Source of the DNA: Symbiodinium natans
Taxonomy: Eukaryota > Sar > Dinophyceae > Suessiales > Symbiodiniaceae
NCBI GenBank assembly: GCA_905221605.1
Contig: CAJNDS010002314.1
Span: 276,178 to 340,177, forward strand
Length of the DNA stretch: 64,000 nucleotides
Direction of reading: 5' to 3'
The translations under genes were made by a program, and so were the position numbers. Every line of letters begins with the position of its first letter. Position 1 is the first letter of the stretch. Below the pieces are notes generated by a model, which was given only the letters and a program-made list of their open reading frames with translations, was not told where the DNA came from and did no database searches. Positions 10,225 to 21,527 of this stretch are shown here, in pieces.

Positions 10225-10963
10225 CTGTGACCAAGCCCCTAAACCTCTTAGGGTAGTTACATGGTCCCTTCGCACGGGCTCCATACCCCTTAGATACATC
10301 AGAACCCTTTAAATTAAAGGAGGCAAGGGACAATATTCAGGGCCCATAGAACTAACCTTAGGGTTTAAGGGTGCCCTAAACCCTAAACCCTAAACCCTAA
10401 ACCCTAAACCCTAGACCCTAGACCCTAGACCCTAAACCCTAAACCCTAAACCCTAAACCCAACAAGAGCCCACCCATCCCGGCCCTGCCTTCAACCTGCT
10501 CCGTCGATAGCAGCCTTGGCAGCAGGATTTCAGGGCTTTTGGGTTTAAAATTAAGACTTTAGGGTTAGGGTTCAGGGTTCAGGATTCAGGGTTCAGGGTT
10601 CAGGGTTCAGGGTTCAGGGTTCAGGGTTCAATGTTTAGGGTTTAGGGTTTAGGGTTTAGGTTTAGGGTTTGGGGTTTGGGGTTTAGGGTGTAGGGTTTAG
10701 GTTTTCGGCTGAACCTCAGCCCTAAACCCTCAGCCCTGTTTAGAGTGGCGCTTCTGCGGACAGCACAGGGAGAGACCCAATGCTTTCCGAGGCCCAAGGG
10801 GTCGACAAAACGGCGACAACCTGCAAAAGACCTTCGGCCTGTGGCCATGCCCCTGAGCCCTCAACCCTGGAAACCCTAAACGAAACACTAGCAAGAATCA
10901 TAATTTTAGCTGTTTCTTAATAGAGCCCCCCAAAAAATGTCCCTAAGTAACCCTAAGCCCGAA

Positions 10964-10995
<32 letters not shown>

Positions 10996-11327
10996 CTCCA
11001 AACTCTGAACCTAAAACCCTAAACCCTAAACCCTAAACCCTGAACCCTGAACCCTGAACCCTAAACCCTAAACCATCAATCTGACCTGCAGGTGTTGAGG
11101 GTTCGGCTCTCTGACCTAAACATACTGGCGCTCTTCGACACGGGAATTCGCTGAACTTGTCTTCCTATCGCCACACCCCAAGCCTTTAAAGAAGGTGTAG
11201 GGTGTTAGGGTTTAGGGTGTTACGGTTTAGGGTTTAGGGTTTAGGGTATGGGGTTTGGGGTTCGGGGCTTAGGGTTTAGGGTTTAGGGTTCCGAATTGAG
11301 GGCTTCCATCCCTAAACCCTACTCCCC

Positions 11328-11444
11328 CTAAGCCCTCTTTGGGGCACCCGGCTCGAAGAGGCCTTCGCCGTAGTAGGGGCCGCTCAGGAAGGCCGACTCA
11401 TGGGCTTGCTGTGGGAGGGTCCTGAACCCCACGGGCAAGGTGAC
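11328..11444 (-). CDS. Candidate (possibly terminal) exon, unidentified protein
   Basis: Acceptor GCCCAG|GTCACC opens a frame VTLPVGFRTLPQQAHESAFL followed by SGPYYGEGLFEPGAPKRA and TAG. GC-rich third positions and lack of low-complexity sequence favour real coding. Between CCCTAAA (left) and TTTAGGG (right). Function unknown. Confidence 0.55.
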   Translation of the reverse strand, partial: VTLPVGFRTLPQQAHESAFLSGPYYGEGLFEPGAPKRA

Positions 11445-11461
11445 CTGGGCTCGACGTGCGG

Positions 11462-11575
11462 GGGTGGTTTAGGGTTTAGGGTTTAGGGATAAGGGTTTAG
11501 GGTTTAGGGTTTAGGGTTTAGGGTTTAGGGTTTAGGGTTGAGGGTTGAGGGTTTAGGGTTTAGGGTTTAGGGCCT
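11462..11575. repeat. (TTTAGGG)n array
   Basis: Directly adjoins the exon at 11328-11444 on its 5' side in the sense of the minus strand. Confidence 0.9.
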
Positions 11576-11599
11576 AGGGCGGGGAGGATTGATACTAAG

Positions 11600-11745
11600 G
11601 GTTTCCCTGCTACCCCTCTCTATACCTCCCCCCCCCCCCCCCGCCCCCTAGGTTCCCGCTTCAAGAACCTTCATCGCGCTAAAGTATAGAGGGGGGCGAG
11701 AACCTTCATTGCGCTAAAGTATAGAGGGGGGTAGTAGGGGAACTC
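11600..11745. mobile_element. MITE-like family 5
   Basis: Inverted text CTACCCCTCTCTATAC and GTATAGAGGGGGG around a poly(C) run. Related copies at 17722-17815 and 35362-35490, each with CCTCTATA/TATAGAGGGG ends. Confidence 0.5.
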
Positions 11746-11837
11746 ATGATCATAAGGGCTTAAGAGCAAAGGAGCCAGAGTTTATGTATAGAGCTACCTA
11801 GCAGCTCGCTTGCGTTCACCCCTAAAGCAAGGGGAAT

Positions 11838-11945
11838 AACCCTAAACCCTACACCCAAAACCTTGAACCCTAAACCCTAAACCCTAAACCCTAAACCCTA
11901 AACCCTAAACCCTAAACCCTAAACCCTAAACCCTAAACCCTAAAC
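11838..11945. repeat. (CCCTAAA)n array
   Basis: About 12 perfect units after a few variants. Confidence 0.9.
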
Positions 11946-11952
11946 CCCATAC

Positions 11953-12013
11953 CGGAGAAATGAGCGATGAGGCACCCGCGTGCCGTCATGGGTGGAGGGA
12001 TTTTCGGCTCAAG
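11953..12013 (-). CDS. Candidate exon, unidentified protein
   Basis: Reads LEPKIPPPMTARGCLIAHFS up to donor TCCG|GTATGG. Right flank is a degenerate TTTAGGG-type stretch (12040-12330). Confidence 0.45.
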
Positions 12014-12544
12014 GGCTGGGGATTGAAGGAATGGAGGGTTCACAGAGTGCACAGGGTTTCTAGGGCTTTATATGGTTTACAGGGCTAGGGCTTCTATAAG
12101 GTTTACAGAGTGTACAGGGCTTCTAGGGCTTTATAAGGTTTACAGGGCTAGGGTTTTATAAGGTTTACAGAGTGCATAGGGTTTCTAGGGCTTTGTGTGG
12201 TTTACAGGGTTTATGGGGTTTTATAGGGTTTATACGGTTTGTAGGGTTTAGAGGGTTTACGAGATTTACAGGGCTTCGCGGAGTGTATAGGGCACGCAGG
12301 GTTTAGAGCTTGTGGAGTTTACAGGATTTTCCCGGGTTTGTGGGCTTAGACAGGGCTTATTGCGTCTGTAGGCTTTAATGGGGTTTGTAGGAGCTTATGG
12401 GTTCGTCGTAGTTCCGAACAAGGCATATCGGGTCTATAGGTTCCCCCGCCTTAGGTGTGCTAGGGCCTCGACGCCGAGATTCGGAGCGCGCCCCCCCCCC
12501 CCCCAAACTGGCTAACTCTGGCCCTCCTGAAGCATCCCCCATAT

Positions 12545-12640
12545 AGGGGCCTTAATTTGAAGGATAATATACTATAGTTATTCTAAAGGGACCATAAGGG
12601 AATCATATGAGTAATTACTCCGACCCCCCCCCCCCTATAT
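12545..12640. mobile_element. MITE-like family 3
   Basis: Contains GGGACCATAAGGGAATCATA and AGTAATTACTCCGACCCC. Related copies at 24238-24320 (TAGTAATTATTCCGACCCC) and, inverted, 36500-36580 (GGGGTCGGAATAATTGCG). Confidence 0.55.
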
Positions 12641-12724
12641 TTGGCCAACACAACTCGCTGACTCTTCCACCGCCGAGGCCCCAACCGACACCACCATGTT
12701 CGCGACGAGAAGCTGGGACGTCGA

Positions 12725-12965
12725 AAGGTAGAAATCCTGAGGTCCATACTTAAAGGGTTCTGAAGTATGGGCCCCTACAGGGTATATAAGGGTTATAAAA
12801 GGGGTCACCTTTTATACTAAGGTTATAATCATATGGGCCCTTACATGGTATGGTCCCTTGCCGGATTTTAGAGGGTTCTGAAGTATATGCGATTTATAGG
12901 GTATATAAGGGAGATATAAGGGGTCACCTTACAGGGGCCCATACTAAGGGGCCATGCAACTACCC
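12725..12965. mobile_element. MITE-like family 7
   Basis: Two tandem-like halves around GGGTATATAAGGG and ending GGGCCATGCAACTACCC. Related ends at 40345-40580 (GCATGCAACTACCC) and 28735-28790 (GGGCCGTGCAGCTTCCC). Confidence 0.5.
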
Positions 12966-14264
12966 GAAAACTAATCCTCTTCACCTTTCCCTAGACCAAC
13001 CGCCCTTCCAAAGGGTTGGGTTTTGGGTTTAGGGTTTAGGGTTTAGGGCTTAGGGTTTATAGGGTTTATAGGGTTTATAGGGTTTATAGGGTTTATAGGG
13101 TTTAGGGTTTAGGGTATACCACAACTCAAGCCATACCTTTCTTAGGTGGATTTCTATATTGGTATTCGTGAGGGCTTCCCAGGGCTGTAAGATGTGAACC
13201 AATCCTCTGAATTGATCGTCCCCTCTTGGGCTACCCCTACATAGGACCCGAAAAACTCGTGCCCTAAACCCAACAGAGGGAGAAGACTGGCAGCTCGCAG
13301 CTTGCCATGGGTTCAGGTGACGTAGCAGATTCCTGCCTTTGACGGTATTCATGGCTGAAGGTTTACGGGTTGTGGACCTGCGCGTCTTTGGCAGATTTCG
13401 TTGGCAGAAAATTGATTATGACGTCAGGCCAAAATCCCCCCACAACCTCAATCGCGGGTTGCCTGGTGTGGGGTCCTAAGCCGCAAAAAACCCAAGACCT
13501 CAGCAAAGCTTAGTGGCTGACTTACTTAGGCTTGACCCTGAACCCCTTCCCCAACCCTGTACTTTGCAAGGCGCAAGCGCAAGGGCTGAGCGCGATCCAG
13601 GCGAATACGCTTAAAGCTGTACAGAGCTTAGTGGAGAACTTCTTCTAAACAATGTTGCAACGCCAGTGAATGTAAGACTGATTCGCTGGGGAGGAGTTTA
13701 TCGTAATCAGGGGTTGTTGCATCGTTCGTACTCTTTGTGGAGTAAGCCTTCTTTTAATCTGTAAGATCGTTCTTTCGGTGTCGAAGATCTTTCGGTGATC
13801 GGTGATGAGGCTTTCGGTGACGGAGTATACATAAGTTGGCTATGGCTCAATATCTGCGATCCTAAGATTTAACTAAAGATCTTTCCCCGACCCTGTATCC
13901 GGCAAGAAACGAAATACATCAGCGCCGTCGCTGCCATTACACCTGGCTGAACCACGCAGATCAGATCGGTGGGGTACACCCTCAAAGGTCTTGGGTTTAG
14001 GCTTGCTTTAGGGTATCTAGGGTTAGGGTTTAGGGTTTACGGTTTAGGGCCCCCCTAAACCCTAAACCCACACAAACCAAACCCACGCCCGACAAGAAGT
14101 CCTCCCAAACCCGAAACCCTAAACCCTACACTCCTAAACCCCTAAAACCCCAAACCCTAAACCACCCAGAGCCCTAGACCCTAAACCCTAAACCCTAAAC
14201 CCTAAACCCTAAACCCTAAACCCTAAACCCTGAACCCTGAACCCTGAACCCTGAACCCTGAACC

Positions 14265-14319
14265 CTTTGTCTGAGAGGGCGTCCACCTCGCACCTTTCAT
14301 TCGCTGCGATGCTCGAGGT
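14265..14319 (-). CDS. Candidate exon, unidentified protein
   Basis: 55 bases reading TSSIAANERCEVDALSDK plus one base, from acceptor GGCTGCAG|ACC. Left CCCTAAA array, right TTTAGGG array. Confidence 0.5.
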
Positions 14320-14689
14320 CTGCAGCCTCAGCGATCCGGGGTTCTAAGGTTTAGGGTCTAGGGTTTAGGGTTTAGGGTTTAGGGGTTTAGGGGTTTAGGG
14401 TTTAGGGTTTAGGGTTGAGGGTTTAGGGTTTAGGGTTTTAAGGGTCTGTGGTCTAGGGTTTAGGGTTTCTAGGCTGACGGTTTAGGCCTTAGGGTCTCTA
14501 GGTCTTGGGTTTAGGGTCTAGGGTTTCCAGGTTTAGAGTTCAGGGCTTAGGGTTTAGGGTCACTAGATTGAGGGTTTAGACTCCAGGATCCAGGGCCAGG
14601 GTTTTGCGGTTCAGGGTTTCGCGTTCACGGTCTCCTCCGGCTAAGGGCCATACACGTGCACATGCACACCAGCAACTAGCAACGTCTGA

Positions 14690-14778
14690 AGACCCTAAAC
14701 CCTAAACCCTAAACCCTAAACCCTAAACCCTAAACCCTAAACCCTAAACCCTAAACCCTAAACCCTAAACCCTAAACT
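14690..14778. repeat. (CCCTAAA)n array
   Basis: Twelve near-perfect units. Confidence 0.9.
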
Positions 14779-15245
14779 AAACCGTTCGCCGTAGTCCTGC
14801 TCAGGAGTACAGCTCTGACACCCATAAACTCACACCCGGAAACCCCAAACACCCAAAAGCCCTACGACCACAAAACTTCCTCAGCCCCCTTAACACCCTA
14901 TAACAAAGAAACCTCCCTATGCCCAGAACTCCCAAAGGCCCTAAACATTACTTCAAACAAAAGAAAAACCTTAGGACCCCTTCACAAAACCTACGAACAG
15001 ACCCTAAACCCCAAACCCCTAAACCCCTATCCCTGAACCCTGAACCCTGAACCCTGAACCCTGAACCCTGAACCCTAAACCCCAACCCCCCTATCCCTAA
15101 ACCCTAAACCCTAAACCCTAAACCCTAAAACCCCCTATGGACTCAAAGGCCCTGACTGTATGGAGGCAATGGGCGGCGTCACGGCGAACCCGCTCAGCGC
15201 TGCCTCTGGGCTGTGTGGGACACGACTTTGGTGCTTGGAGCTTGT

Positions 15246-15418
15246 CGGGTTTAGAGGGTTTAGAGGGTTTAGAGGGCATAGAGGGTTTAGAGGGTTTAGA
15301 GGAGAGGGTTTAGAGGGTTTAGAGGGTTGAGAGGGTTTAGAGGATTGAGAGGGTGTAGAGGGTTTGGAGGGTTTAGAGGGTTTGGAGGGTTTGGAGGGAT
15401 TAGAGGGTTTGGAGGGTT
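15246..15418. repeat. TTTAGAGGG variant array
   Basis: A nine-base variant of the telomere unit (TTTAGAGGG, then TTTGGAGGG) repeated about 19 times. Local homogeneity points to expansion from one altered unit. Confidence 0.85.
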
Positions 15419-15877
15419 TTGGGTTCACGGCGCATGCGCATGAACATCTGCAGCTGCTCGTTGCCAAGTTGATGGTTTTTTTGCAACATACATCGAGAAG
15501 TCGTGTCATGATTTGTGTGGCAGGAAGGCTCTTGGTCGACCTCGAACCCTCAACCCTCAACCCTCAACCCTCAACCCTAAACCCTAAACCCTAAACCCCA
15601 AACCCTAAACCCCAATGCCGAAAGCCTTAGAACCCTGAAGCTTCGAGCCTCGCAGCCCCAAACCCATCAACTCTTATGCCCTTAAACCCCATAAGCCAAA
15701 AAGAGAGAGGGAGCGAAAGAGAAGGGTAGGGCTTAGGGTTTAGGGTCTAGGGTTTAAAGGTGTGGGGTTTGGGGTTTAGGATTTTAGGGTTAGGGGTTTA
15801 GGGTTTAGGGGTTAAGGGGTTTAGGGTTTAGGGTTTAGGGTTTAGGGTTTAGGGTTTAGGGTTTAGGGTTTAGGGTG

Positions 15878-15935
15878 CCTCGCACAAGCTTTCAAAGAGC
15901 CAAGGCCGGGAGGTCAGCGTCGCGGCATTGGAGAC
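15878..15935 (-). CDS. Candidate exon, unidentified protein
   Basis: Acceptor TCTGAG|GTCTCC opens VSNAATLTSRPWLFESLCEA. Flanked on both sides by TTTAGGG arrays. No family recognised. Confidence 0.45.
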
Positions 15936-15959
15936 CTCAGAAACTTGCTTTTGTGGGTA

Positions 15960-16160
15960 GGGTTTAGGGTTTAGGGTTTAGGGTTTAGGGTTTAGGGTTT
16001 GGGGTTTGGGGTTTGGGGTTTGGGGTTTGGGGTTTGGGGTTTGGGGTTTGGGGTTTGGGGTTTGGGGTTTGGGGTTTGGGGTTTCGGGTTTCGGGTTTCG
16101 GGTTTGCGGTTCGGGGTTTGGGGCCTAGGGTTTCGGGTTTCGGGGTTCGGGTTTCGGACC
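15960..16160. repeat. TTTAGGG to TTTGGGG to TTTCGGG graded array
   Basis: The unit changes stepwise along the array, each variant being locally homogeneous. The Gly/Val/Trp/Phe-rich frames across it are artefacts. Confidence 0.85.
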
Positions 16161-16246
16161 CTGGCTTTGCGGTGCTGCAATCAGGCCTTTTCTGTAGGTC
16201 TTCGGTGTTTATGCATGTTGCTTGGGCATTAAACCCCGGTTTTTCG

Positions 16247-16326
16247 TAGGGAATGAGGGAAGTAGGGCCCTACTTCTACACCCTTTAAGGGAGCATGAAG
16301 GGTGCCTCATTCCCTCATTCCCTACT
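16247..16326. mobile_element. Small inverted-repeat element, family 6
   Basis: Ends TAGGGAATGAGG and CCTCATTCCCTCATTCCCTA are inverted repeats around GAAGTAGGGCCCTACTTC, itself a perfect palindrome. One copy seen. Confidence 0.55.
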
Positions 16327-16653
16327 GAGAACCAGCCAGAAGATTGTGGAGTCACCTTGATTCAATCAGGGGGTTGGGTTAAGGAAAGCTACCGGCGGGT
16401 AGCCAAAGCTAGAACTTGGAGCTGCAAGAGGCAGAGGGGGGAGGTTCCCTTGCGGCTTCAGGGGTTTAGGGTTAGGGTTTAGGATTTCGGATTTAGGGTT
16501 TAGGGCCTTTAGGGTTTAGGGCCTCTATGGTTTAGGGTTTAGGGTTTAGGGGTGTAGGGCTTTTTTAGGGCCAGCCGTGTTGCAGCATCGAAAACATGTC
16601 CGATCTGTGGCCCTAAACCCTAAACCCTACCCTAAACCCTAAACCCTATGATC

Positions 16654-16729
16654 CTCTGAGCGCGCGGGCCGTGACGCCGTCCTCGAAGGTGGTGCGCGAC
16701 AAGCGGAGATACCAGATGTTCCAAAGATC
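16654..16729 (-). CDS. Candidate exon, unidentified protein
   Basis: 76 bases, acceptor TTCAG|GATC and donor CAGAG|GATCAT (GA type), reading DLWNIWYLRLSRTTFEDGVT then ARALRG. Immediately left is CCCTAAA, right a 16-unit TTTAGGG array. Among the cleaner single exons. Confidence 0.6.
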
Positions 16730-16739
16730 CTGAATACGC

Positions 16740-16850
16740 TGGGTTTAGGGTTTAGGGTTTAGGGTTTAGGGTTTAGGGTTTAGGGTTTAGGGTTTAGGGT
16801 TTAGGGTTTAGGGTTTAGGGTTTAGGGTTTAGGGTTTAGGGTTTAGGGTG
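16740..16850. repeat. (TTTAGGG)n array
   Basis: Sixteen perfect units. Confidence 0.95.
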
Positions 16851-16896
16851 AAACCTGAACCTGAAACCCACAACCCTGAATCTCGAACCCCTCAAA

Positions 16897-16945
16897 ATGC
16901 AGTCCAACGATGGACGCTATATGCCCGAAGGTATTCCGTGAAGGG
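16897..16945 (-). CDS. Candidate exon, unidentified protein
   Basis: Acceptor GGCTGCAG|CCCTTC opens PFTEYLRAYSVHRWTAF before TGA. The plus strand is also open here, so strand is not certain. Confidence 0.35.
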
Positions 16946-17117
16946 CTGCAGCCTTAAGTCACGGAAGCCACAGAGAGGACTCCATACCTTTAACCCTGAA
17001 GCTTTCCGAAATGCATGGGCCAACCCTAAACCCTAAACCCGAAACCCTAAACCCTAAATCCTAAACCCTAAATCCTAAACCCTAAACCCTAAGCCCTACT
17101 TATGGGTATCCCCTTAC

Positions 17118-17192
17118 ATGGAGTCCACTTGAAGCTCCCTTAACTTAGTGGAAGGAGGCCGCAACCCAGAAACCAACAAACCGCAAGACACA
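17118..17192 (-). CDS. Candidate exon, unidentified protein
   Basis: Reads CGLLVSGLRPPSTKLRELQV up to donor CCAT|GTAAGG. CCCTAAA left, TTTAGGG right. Confidence 0.4.
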
Positions 17193-17721
17193 ACAGGGTT
17201 AGGGTTTAGGGTTTAGGGTTTAGGGTTTAGGATTTAGGATTTAGGGTTTAGGGTTTAGGGCTTTGGGTGTAGGGTTTAGGGTTCATGGGGTTTAGGGTTA
17301 ACGGTTTAGGGTACGGCTACGGTTGTGGATCGCAACAGGGCGTCCGTTTTTTCCGTCCGTTTTTGTGTTTACTGGGCTTACAAATGGGAACTGGTGAATA
17401 AGAATACTTCTGGGCATGTCCCCTCAACCCTAAACCTTTAACCCTAAAAGCCCTAAATGTTGGACCCAAACCCCTACATTAAGGGGTTTACGATATTTGG
17501 GGTACCATATTGGGGTCCTTATTATAAGGGAATCCTCCCTTGCGGGGGATAAACCACAAAGGGCTGTTTGGGGTTTGGGGTTTAGGGCTTAGGGTTTCGG
17601 GCTTGGGGTTTAGGAGTTTAGGGCCTAGGTCTAAGCAAACTCGCCACCTGTGAAGCGAAAGCAAACCCTAAACCCTAAACCCTGACCCTATACCAATGGA
17701 TCAGATCATGGGTTTCCCTAC

Positions 17722-17815
17722 ATCCCCCTCTATACTAGGTTCCCCCCCTGAAATAACCTCAGTTAGGCTTAACTATCCCTAAAAGACCTTACTGGGGGGT
17801 AGTATAGAGGGGGCA
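17722..17815. mobile_element. MITE-like family 5
   Basis: Inverted repeats CCCCCTCTATACTA and TAGTATAGAGGGGG around about 65 bases. Best-preserved copy of the family. Confidence 0.65.
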
Positions 17816-17889
17816 GTACCCCTAAACCCTACACCCTAAACCCCAAACCCCAAACCCCAAACCCCAAACCCTAAACCCTAAACTCCACC

Positions 17890-17968
17890 CCACGCCGAGA
17901 TCCTGAGGTGAACGGCGAGGATTCCGCACCGCGAACTCCAGGGACGAGAGCCGCGTGGTGGACAGGAT
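17890..17968 (-). CDS. Candidate exon, unidentified protein
   Basis: Reads ILSTTRLSSLEFAVRNPRRS then PQDLG, after CTAAG|ATCC. CCCTAAA left; TTCTAGGG and TTTAGGG repeats right. Confidence 0.45.
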
Positions 17969-18329
17969 CTTAGTTTCGGGATTTTAAGTGGTGTTGAGGG
18001 TTATAGGGTTCTAGGGTTCTAGGGTTCTAGGGTTCTAGGGTTCTAGGGTTCTAGGGTTCTAGGGTTATAGGGTTATAGGGTTTAGGGTTTAGGGTTTAGG
18101 GCTCAGGGCTCAGGGTGTTCAGCCTCTCTTCAGTGCGCGGGGGTATTGGGCGTGCCCGTCATGGAATAAATTGAATAAATGCACAAGTGCATATTGGCAC
18201 GAGGGATAGAATTCCGCAACCCTATACCCCAAACCCAAAACCCACCCTAAACCCTCTACCCGGAACCCAAAACCCAAGTTAACTCGGGCGCACTGGAAAG
18301 ATTCTGCAAGAAAGGCCGGCTCGGGCTAT

Positions 18330-19050
18330 AAACCCTGCACCCGGCACTGTGGCACGAGGGGCTCATAAATCACTAGGGTTAAGGGTTCAGGGGTTAGGGT
18401 TCGGGGCTTTCCTGCCCTTTTCCCTCGTGTCTTCTTGCTAGTAGGACTTCTGAAACACCAGCCTTTTGGATGGCCAAGATGAATAGGATGTTGACCGTGA
18501 GAATGAAGAGTTAAGCTGAATAGCGGTGCACTCATCCTTTTCCCCGAGGCAGGAATTATGTTATGGGAACACCTGCACCCGGCATCCTATAGCCCCTAGG
18601 TTTCGGGTCTTAGGGCTTTAGGGCTTTAGGGTTTTAGGGCTTTAGGGCTTTAGGGCTTAGGGCTTCAGGGCTTTAGGGCTTTAGCGTATAAGGTTAGGAG
18701 GGCTGCCTCATGCCCCCCTGTCATCGCCAAAAAGACTTTCAGCCCCTAGTGTACCGGAACCAACAAAGCAGGAATCCCCCAAAAAACTAGTTCATGGTTG
18801 GGGAATGTTAAATATGTAAATTCCTTGTTGAGTTTAAGTCCCCATAAAAGTGTAACATGCTACCTGGATTGAGATAGGTTGGGGGCATCTATTGCTGGAG
18901 CCTTCCAAGGATCACATCAGAATATTTCTGGTATCCCAAAACCCGTGCGTTGCAGTTTGCATGGCACGTCTGAGCCCTAAACCCTAAACCCTAAACCCTA
19001 AACCCTAAACCCTGGACCCTAAACCCTAAACCCTAAACCCTCCGCTGGCC
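18330..19050. other. Spacer with one possible small exon
   Basis: Just left, at about 18275-18303, a minus-strand reading NLSSAPELTW follows a strong acceptor CCTTTCTTGCAG. The rest (18380-18960) is ordinary sequence plus TTTAGGG and GCTTTAGG repeats; no other gene seen. Confidence 0.35.
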
Positions 19051-19056
19051 CTTAGC

Positions 19057-19099
19057 CCGTGGCAGATGGGTGGAAGACGAGGCCAATCTGCCTCTCGAG
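19057..19099 (-). CDS. Candidate exon, unidentified protein
   Basis: 43 bases, CTTGTGCAG|CTCGAG to CACGG|GCTAAG (GC donor), reading LERQIGLVFHPSAT. Bounded by CCCTAAA on both sides. Confidence 0.5.
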
Positions 19100-19578
19100 C
19101 TGCACAAGCCCTCTTAAATACGGTCCAAACCATAGACCCTAAACCCTAAACCCTAAACCCTAAACCCTAAACCCTGAACCCTGAACCCTAAACCCTAAAC
19201 CCTAAGCCCTAAACCCCAAACCCTAAACCCAAACCCTAACAAGCCTCTAAACCTTGACTTGCCCTAAGGCCTACATAAACCCTAGACCCTGAACCACGAG
19301 CCCCTTACCCCCAACTCCCAAACGCAGAAAAATCTATGATAGGCGCGAAACTCTATCACTACCTGCACCTTGTAATCTTTCGGAACAGCTACGACCCTGA
19401 ACCCCTCAAAGCTCTAAGCCCTCAACCGAAAATCCCCTACATGGTGCCCACATGATCGTACTAGAACTTTCAGTATCAGAACTACCCAAAACGCCCATTC
19501 TCTAGACCCAGGAGTAACCTAGGAAAAAGCGAGGATGCCCTTCTTGGAATAAAAGGGCGTATAAGGGTACCTCAACTC

Positions 19579-19610
<32 letters not shown>

Positions 19611-20212
19611 AGACGACTACTACTACTAATAATAATAATAATACTTATAATAAGAGGGGCCTAGTCTGGGTCCGAAATTCTTGTATTTGTCGGCTGGCAT
19701 GTTACACCCCCGAGTGCTTCAGCTCTGACCTGGGTGTCGGCGTCGCGCACGCCAAGACCTCCGGCAGGTTGGATTTTAAGGTTGCGGGCTAGGGTGGGTT
19801 GAGGGCTAAACTAACTAGACCCCAGAATAACCTAGGAATAAAAAAGGGCAGGTTGTAAGGGGCCTTTATAAGGAACCCAAAACCCTCACAAAAAAGGGGA
19901 ACTTGTTTTGGTTTTTAGAGCTTGGTTGCCTAGCAACCGAGAAGCTAAACGGTTTAGGGTTTAGGGTTTAGGGTTTCGGGTTTAGGGTTTAGGCTTCAAA
20001 GGGTTTCCCTCTTTTGCAGAGTTTGGGCGAAACCCTCCCTTCGTTGTTGAAAGGGATAAGGACACTGGGGTCTTTCCCACCCCCCCCCCCACCCCGGCTG
20101 AACCAAAGTACCTAAGAGCGTACTGTAATTATAACACCACGACCGCTACCCTAAACCCTGAACCCCGAACCCTGAACCCCGAACCTAAACCCTGAACCCT
20201 AAACCCTGAGCC

Positions 20213-20482
20213 TCAAACCCTATAAAACCTATAAACCCTACACACCCTATAAACCCTGTAAACCCTATAAACCCCGTAAACCCTATAAACCCTATAAACC
20301 CTATAAACCCTATACACCCTATAAACCCTATACACCCTATAAACCCTACAAACCCTATAATCCCTATAAACCCTATAATCCCTATAAACCCTATAAACCC
20401 TATAAACCCTATAAACCCTATAAACCCCGTAAACCCTATACACCCTATAAACCCTATAAACCCTATACACCCTATACACCCT
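20213..20482. repeat. CCCTATAAA variant array
   Basis: About 29 copies of a nine-base variant (CCCTATAAA, with CCCTATACA and CCCCGTAAA). The Tyr-Arg-Val repeat frame on the minus strand is a repeat artefact. Confidence 0.9.
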
Positions 20483-20507
20483 AAACCCTAAACCCTACAA
20501 ACCCTAC

Positions 20508-20575
20508 CGGGGCATCCTTGAAGCTTGGGGCCCCGGCGCCGAATGAAGTGGTGATGTTCCCGTGGACCAAGCCGG
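20508..20575 (-). CDS. Candidate exon, unidentified protein
   Basis: 68 bases between CAGCTTGCAG|CC and CCCCG|GTAGGG. Reads GLVHGNITTSFGAGAPSFKD then AP. Left is the CCCTATAAA array, right TTTAGGG repeats. Product unknown. Confidence 0.55.
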
Positions 20576-20847
20576 CTGCAAGCTGGCCATCCTGCTGGCT
20601 TCGGCTATGTCGAGCTTAGGGTTTAGGGTTGAGGGTTTAGGGTTTAGGGTTGAGGGTTGAGGGTTGAGGGTTGAGGGTTTAGGAGGCTTTAGGAGGTTTC
20701 GGAGGTTTAGGGGGTTGAGCCATTGGGGTTCTCCTCTCCTGTTGGTTTAGTAGGGTATCGGGGAATTAGGCCACCCTTCTTTTCCCCAACAAAACCCTTT
20801 GAGGGACTCCCTTCTTCCTCGCAAGAACCAGTAGGTTGAGGGGTTGA

Positions 20848-20945
20848 GGTTGAGATGCTCCCCCTGAAACTAACAGTCCGAAATTACAACAGGGGGCACC
20901 ATTGTAATCCCTACGAAGGACTGTTTTGTATAAGTTGTGGGTTTG
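20848..20945. mobile_element. Small inverted-repeat element, family 1 (partial)
   Basis: Shares GAGATGCTCCCC, AACAGTCCGAAATTACAA and GTAATCCCTACGAAGGACTG with the family 1 copies at 8631 and 61045. Confidence 0.5.
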
Positions 20946-21527
20946 GGGATTGATGCTCGGGGCTTTCAGAGGCGGCAACCCTCCGACGGACCGCTGGGAG
21001 GCCTGCGTTTGAAACGGCGCTGAGCAAGCGTCAGGGAGCGACAGATTCCACCTCGGGAGGGTTTTTGGGCTAAGGCTTCAGGGGAAGCCCTAAGCCCGAG
21101 GCCCTAAGCCCTAACCCAAACCCTAAATCCTAAACCCTGAACCATTTATGCCTGAAGCGTTTATGGCTTCTAGGGACTCCCTAGTCGGGATTTTGCACTT
21201 ATTTCTGGCATGGGCTGTGTTTTGGGCTTTGGCACTAGTAAACTTAAACTTCGGGGACAGCTTAGGGTTTTCGGGTTGTATGACTTGGGGGGTTTAGGGC
21301 TCTGGGAAAAGAAAGGCGGTGTTCGAGTTTCTGTGGACTGTTGATCTGGTTTGGTGTCCGGCGGCTGGATGTGTCGCACACAGGGCGAAGGGCCTGGGGT
21401 TTGGGGTTGAGGGTGCATCTGGTTCGTCTGAGGATCCAAGCTTTAAGTATCCTGAACCCGAAAAGCAAAGCGCGCTTGCGGATTTTGGTCACCAACATCC
21501 TCTTGCTATAGCATCATTTTCCCGAAG

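Larger units (their letters stand above)
12040..14260. other. Mostly intron or intergenic: degenerate repeats, MITE-like elements, unique spacer
   Basis: 12040-12460 is a decayed array of TTTATAGGG/TTTACAGGG-like units. 12545-12640 and 12725-12965 are MITE-like families 3 and 7. 13030-13110 carries TTTATAGGG repeats. 13370-14000 is 600 bases of ordinary sequence with no convincing gene. A minus-strand frame at 13125-13350 includes VHILQPWEALTNTNIEIHLR before AAG|GTATGG and could be an exon. Confidence 0.45.

Noticed and set aside
11085-11165. Plus-strand VLRVRLSDLNILALFDTG with a DTG motif, suggesting a retroviral-type aspartic protease
   Set aside because: No other protease or retroelement motif nearby, frame stops at once, and the minus strand is open as well; coincidence is likely.
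11991-12013. ATTTTCGGCTCAAG resembling the end of the dinoflagellate spliced leader
   Set aside because: Only about 13 bases match, with an inserted base and no match further upstream, and the island reads better as a minus-strand exon.
13370-14000. Possible small RNA gene in the 600-base unique spacer
   Set aside because: No tRNA cloverleaf, 5S or spliceosomal RNA hallmark was found by eye.
15992-16249. Open frames rich in Gly, Val, Trp, Phe or Arg-Val-Tyr over repeat arrays (also 20213-20479, 49391-49982)
   Set aside because: They are translations of telomere-unit variants, which lack stop codons by composition; there is no independent coding signal.
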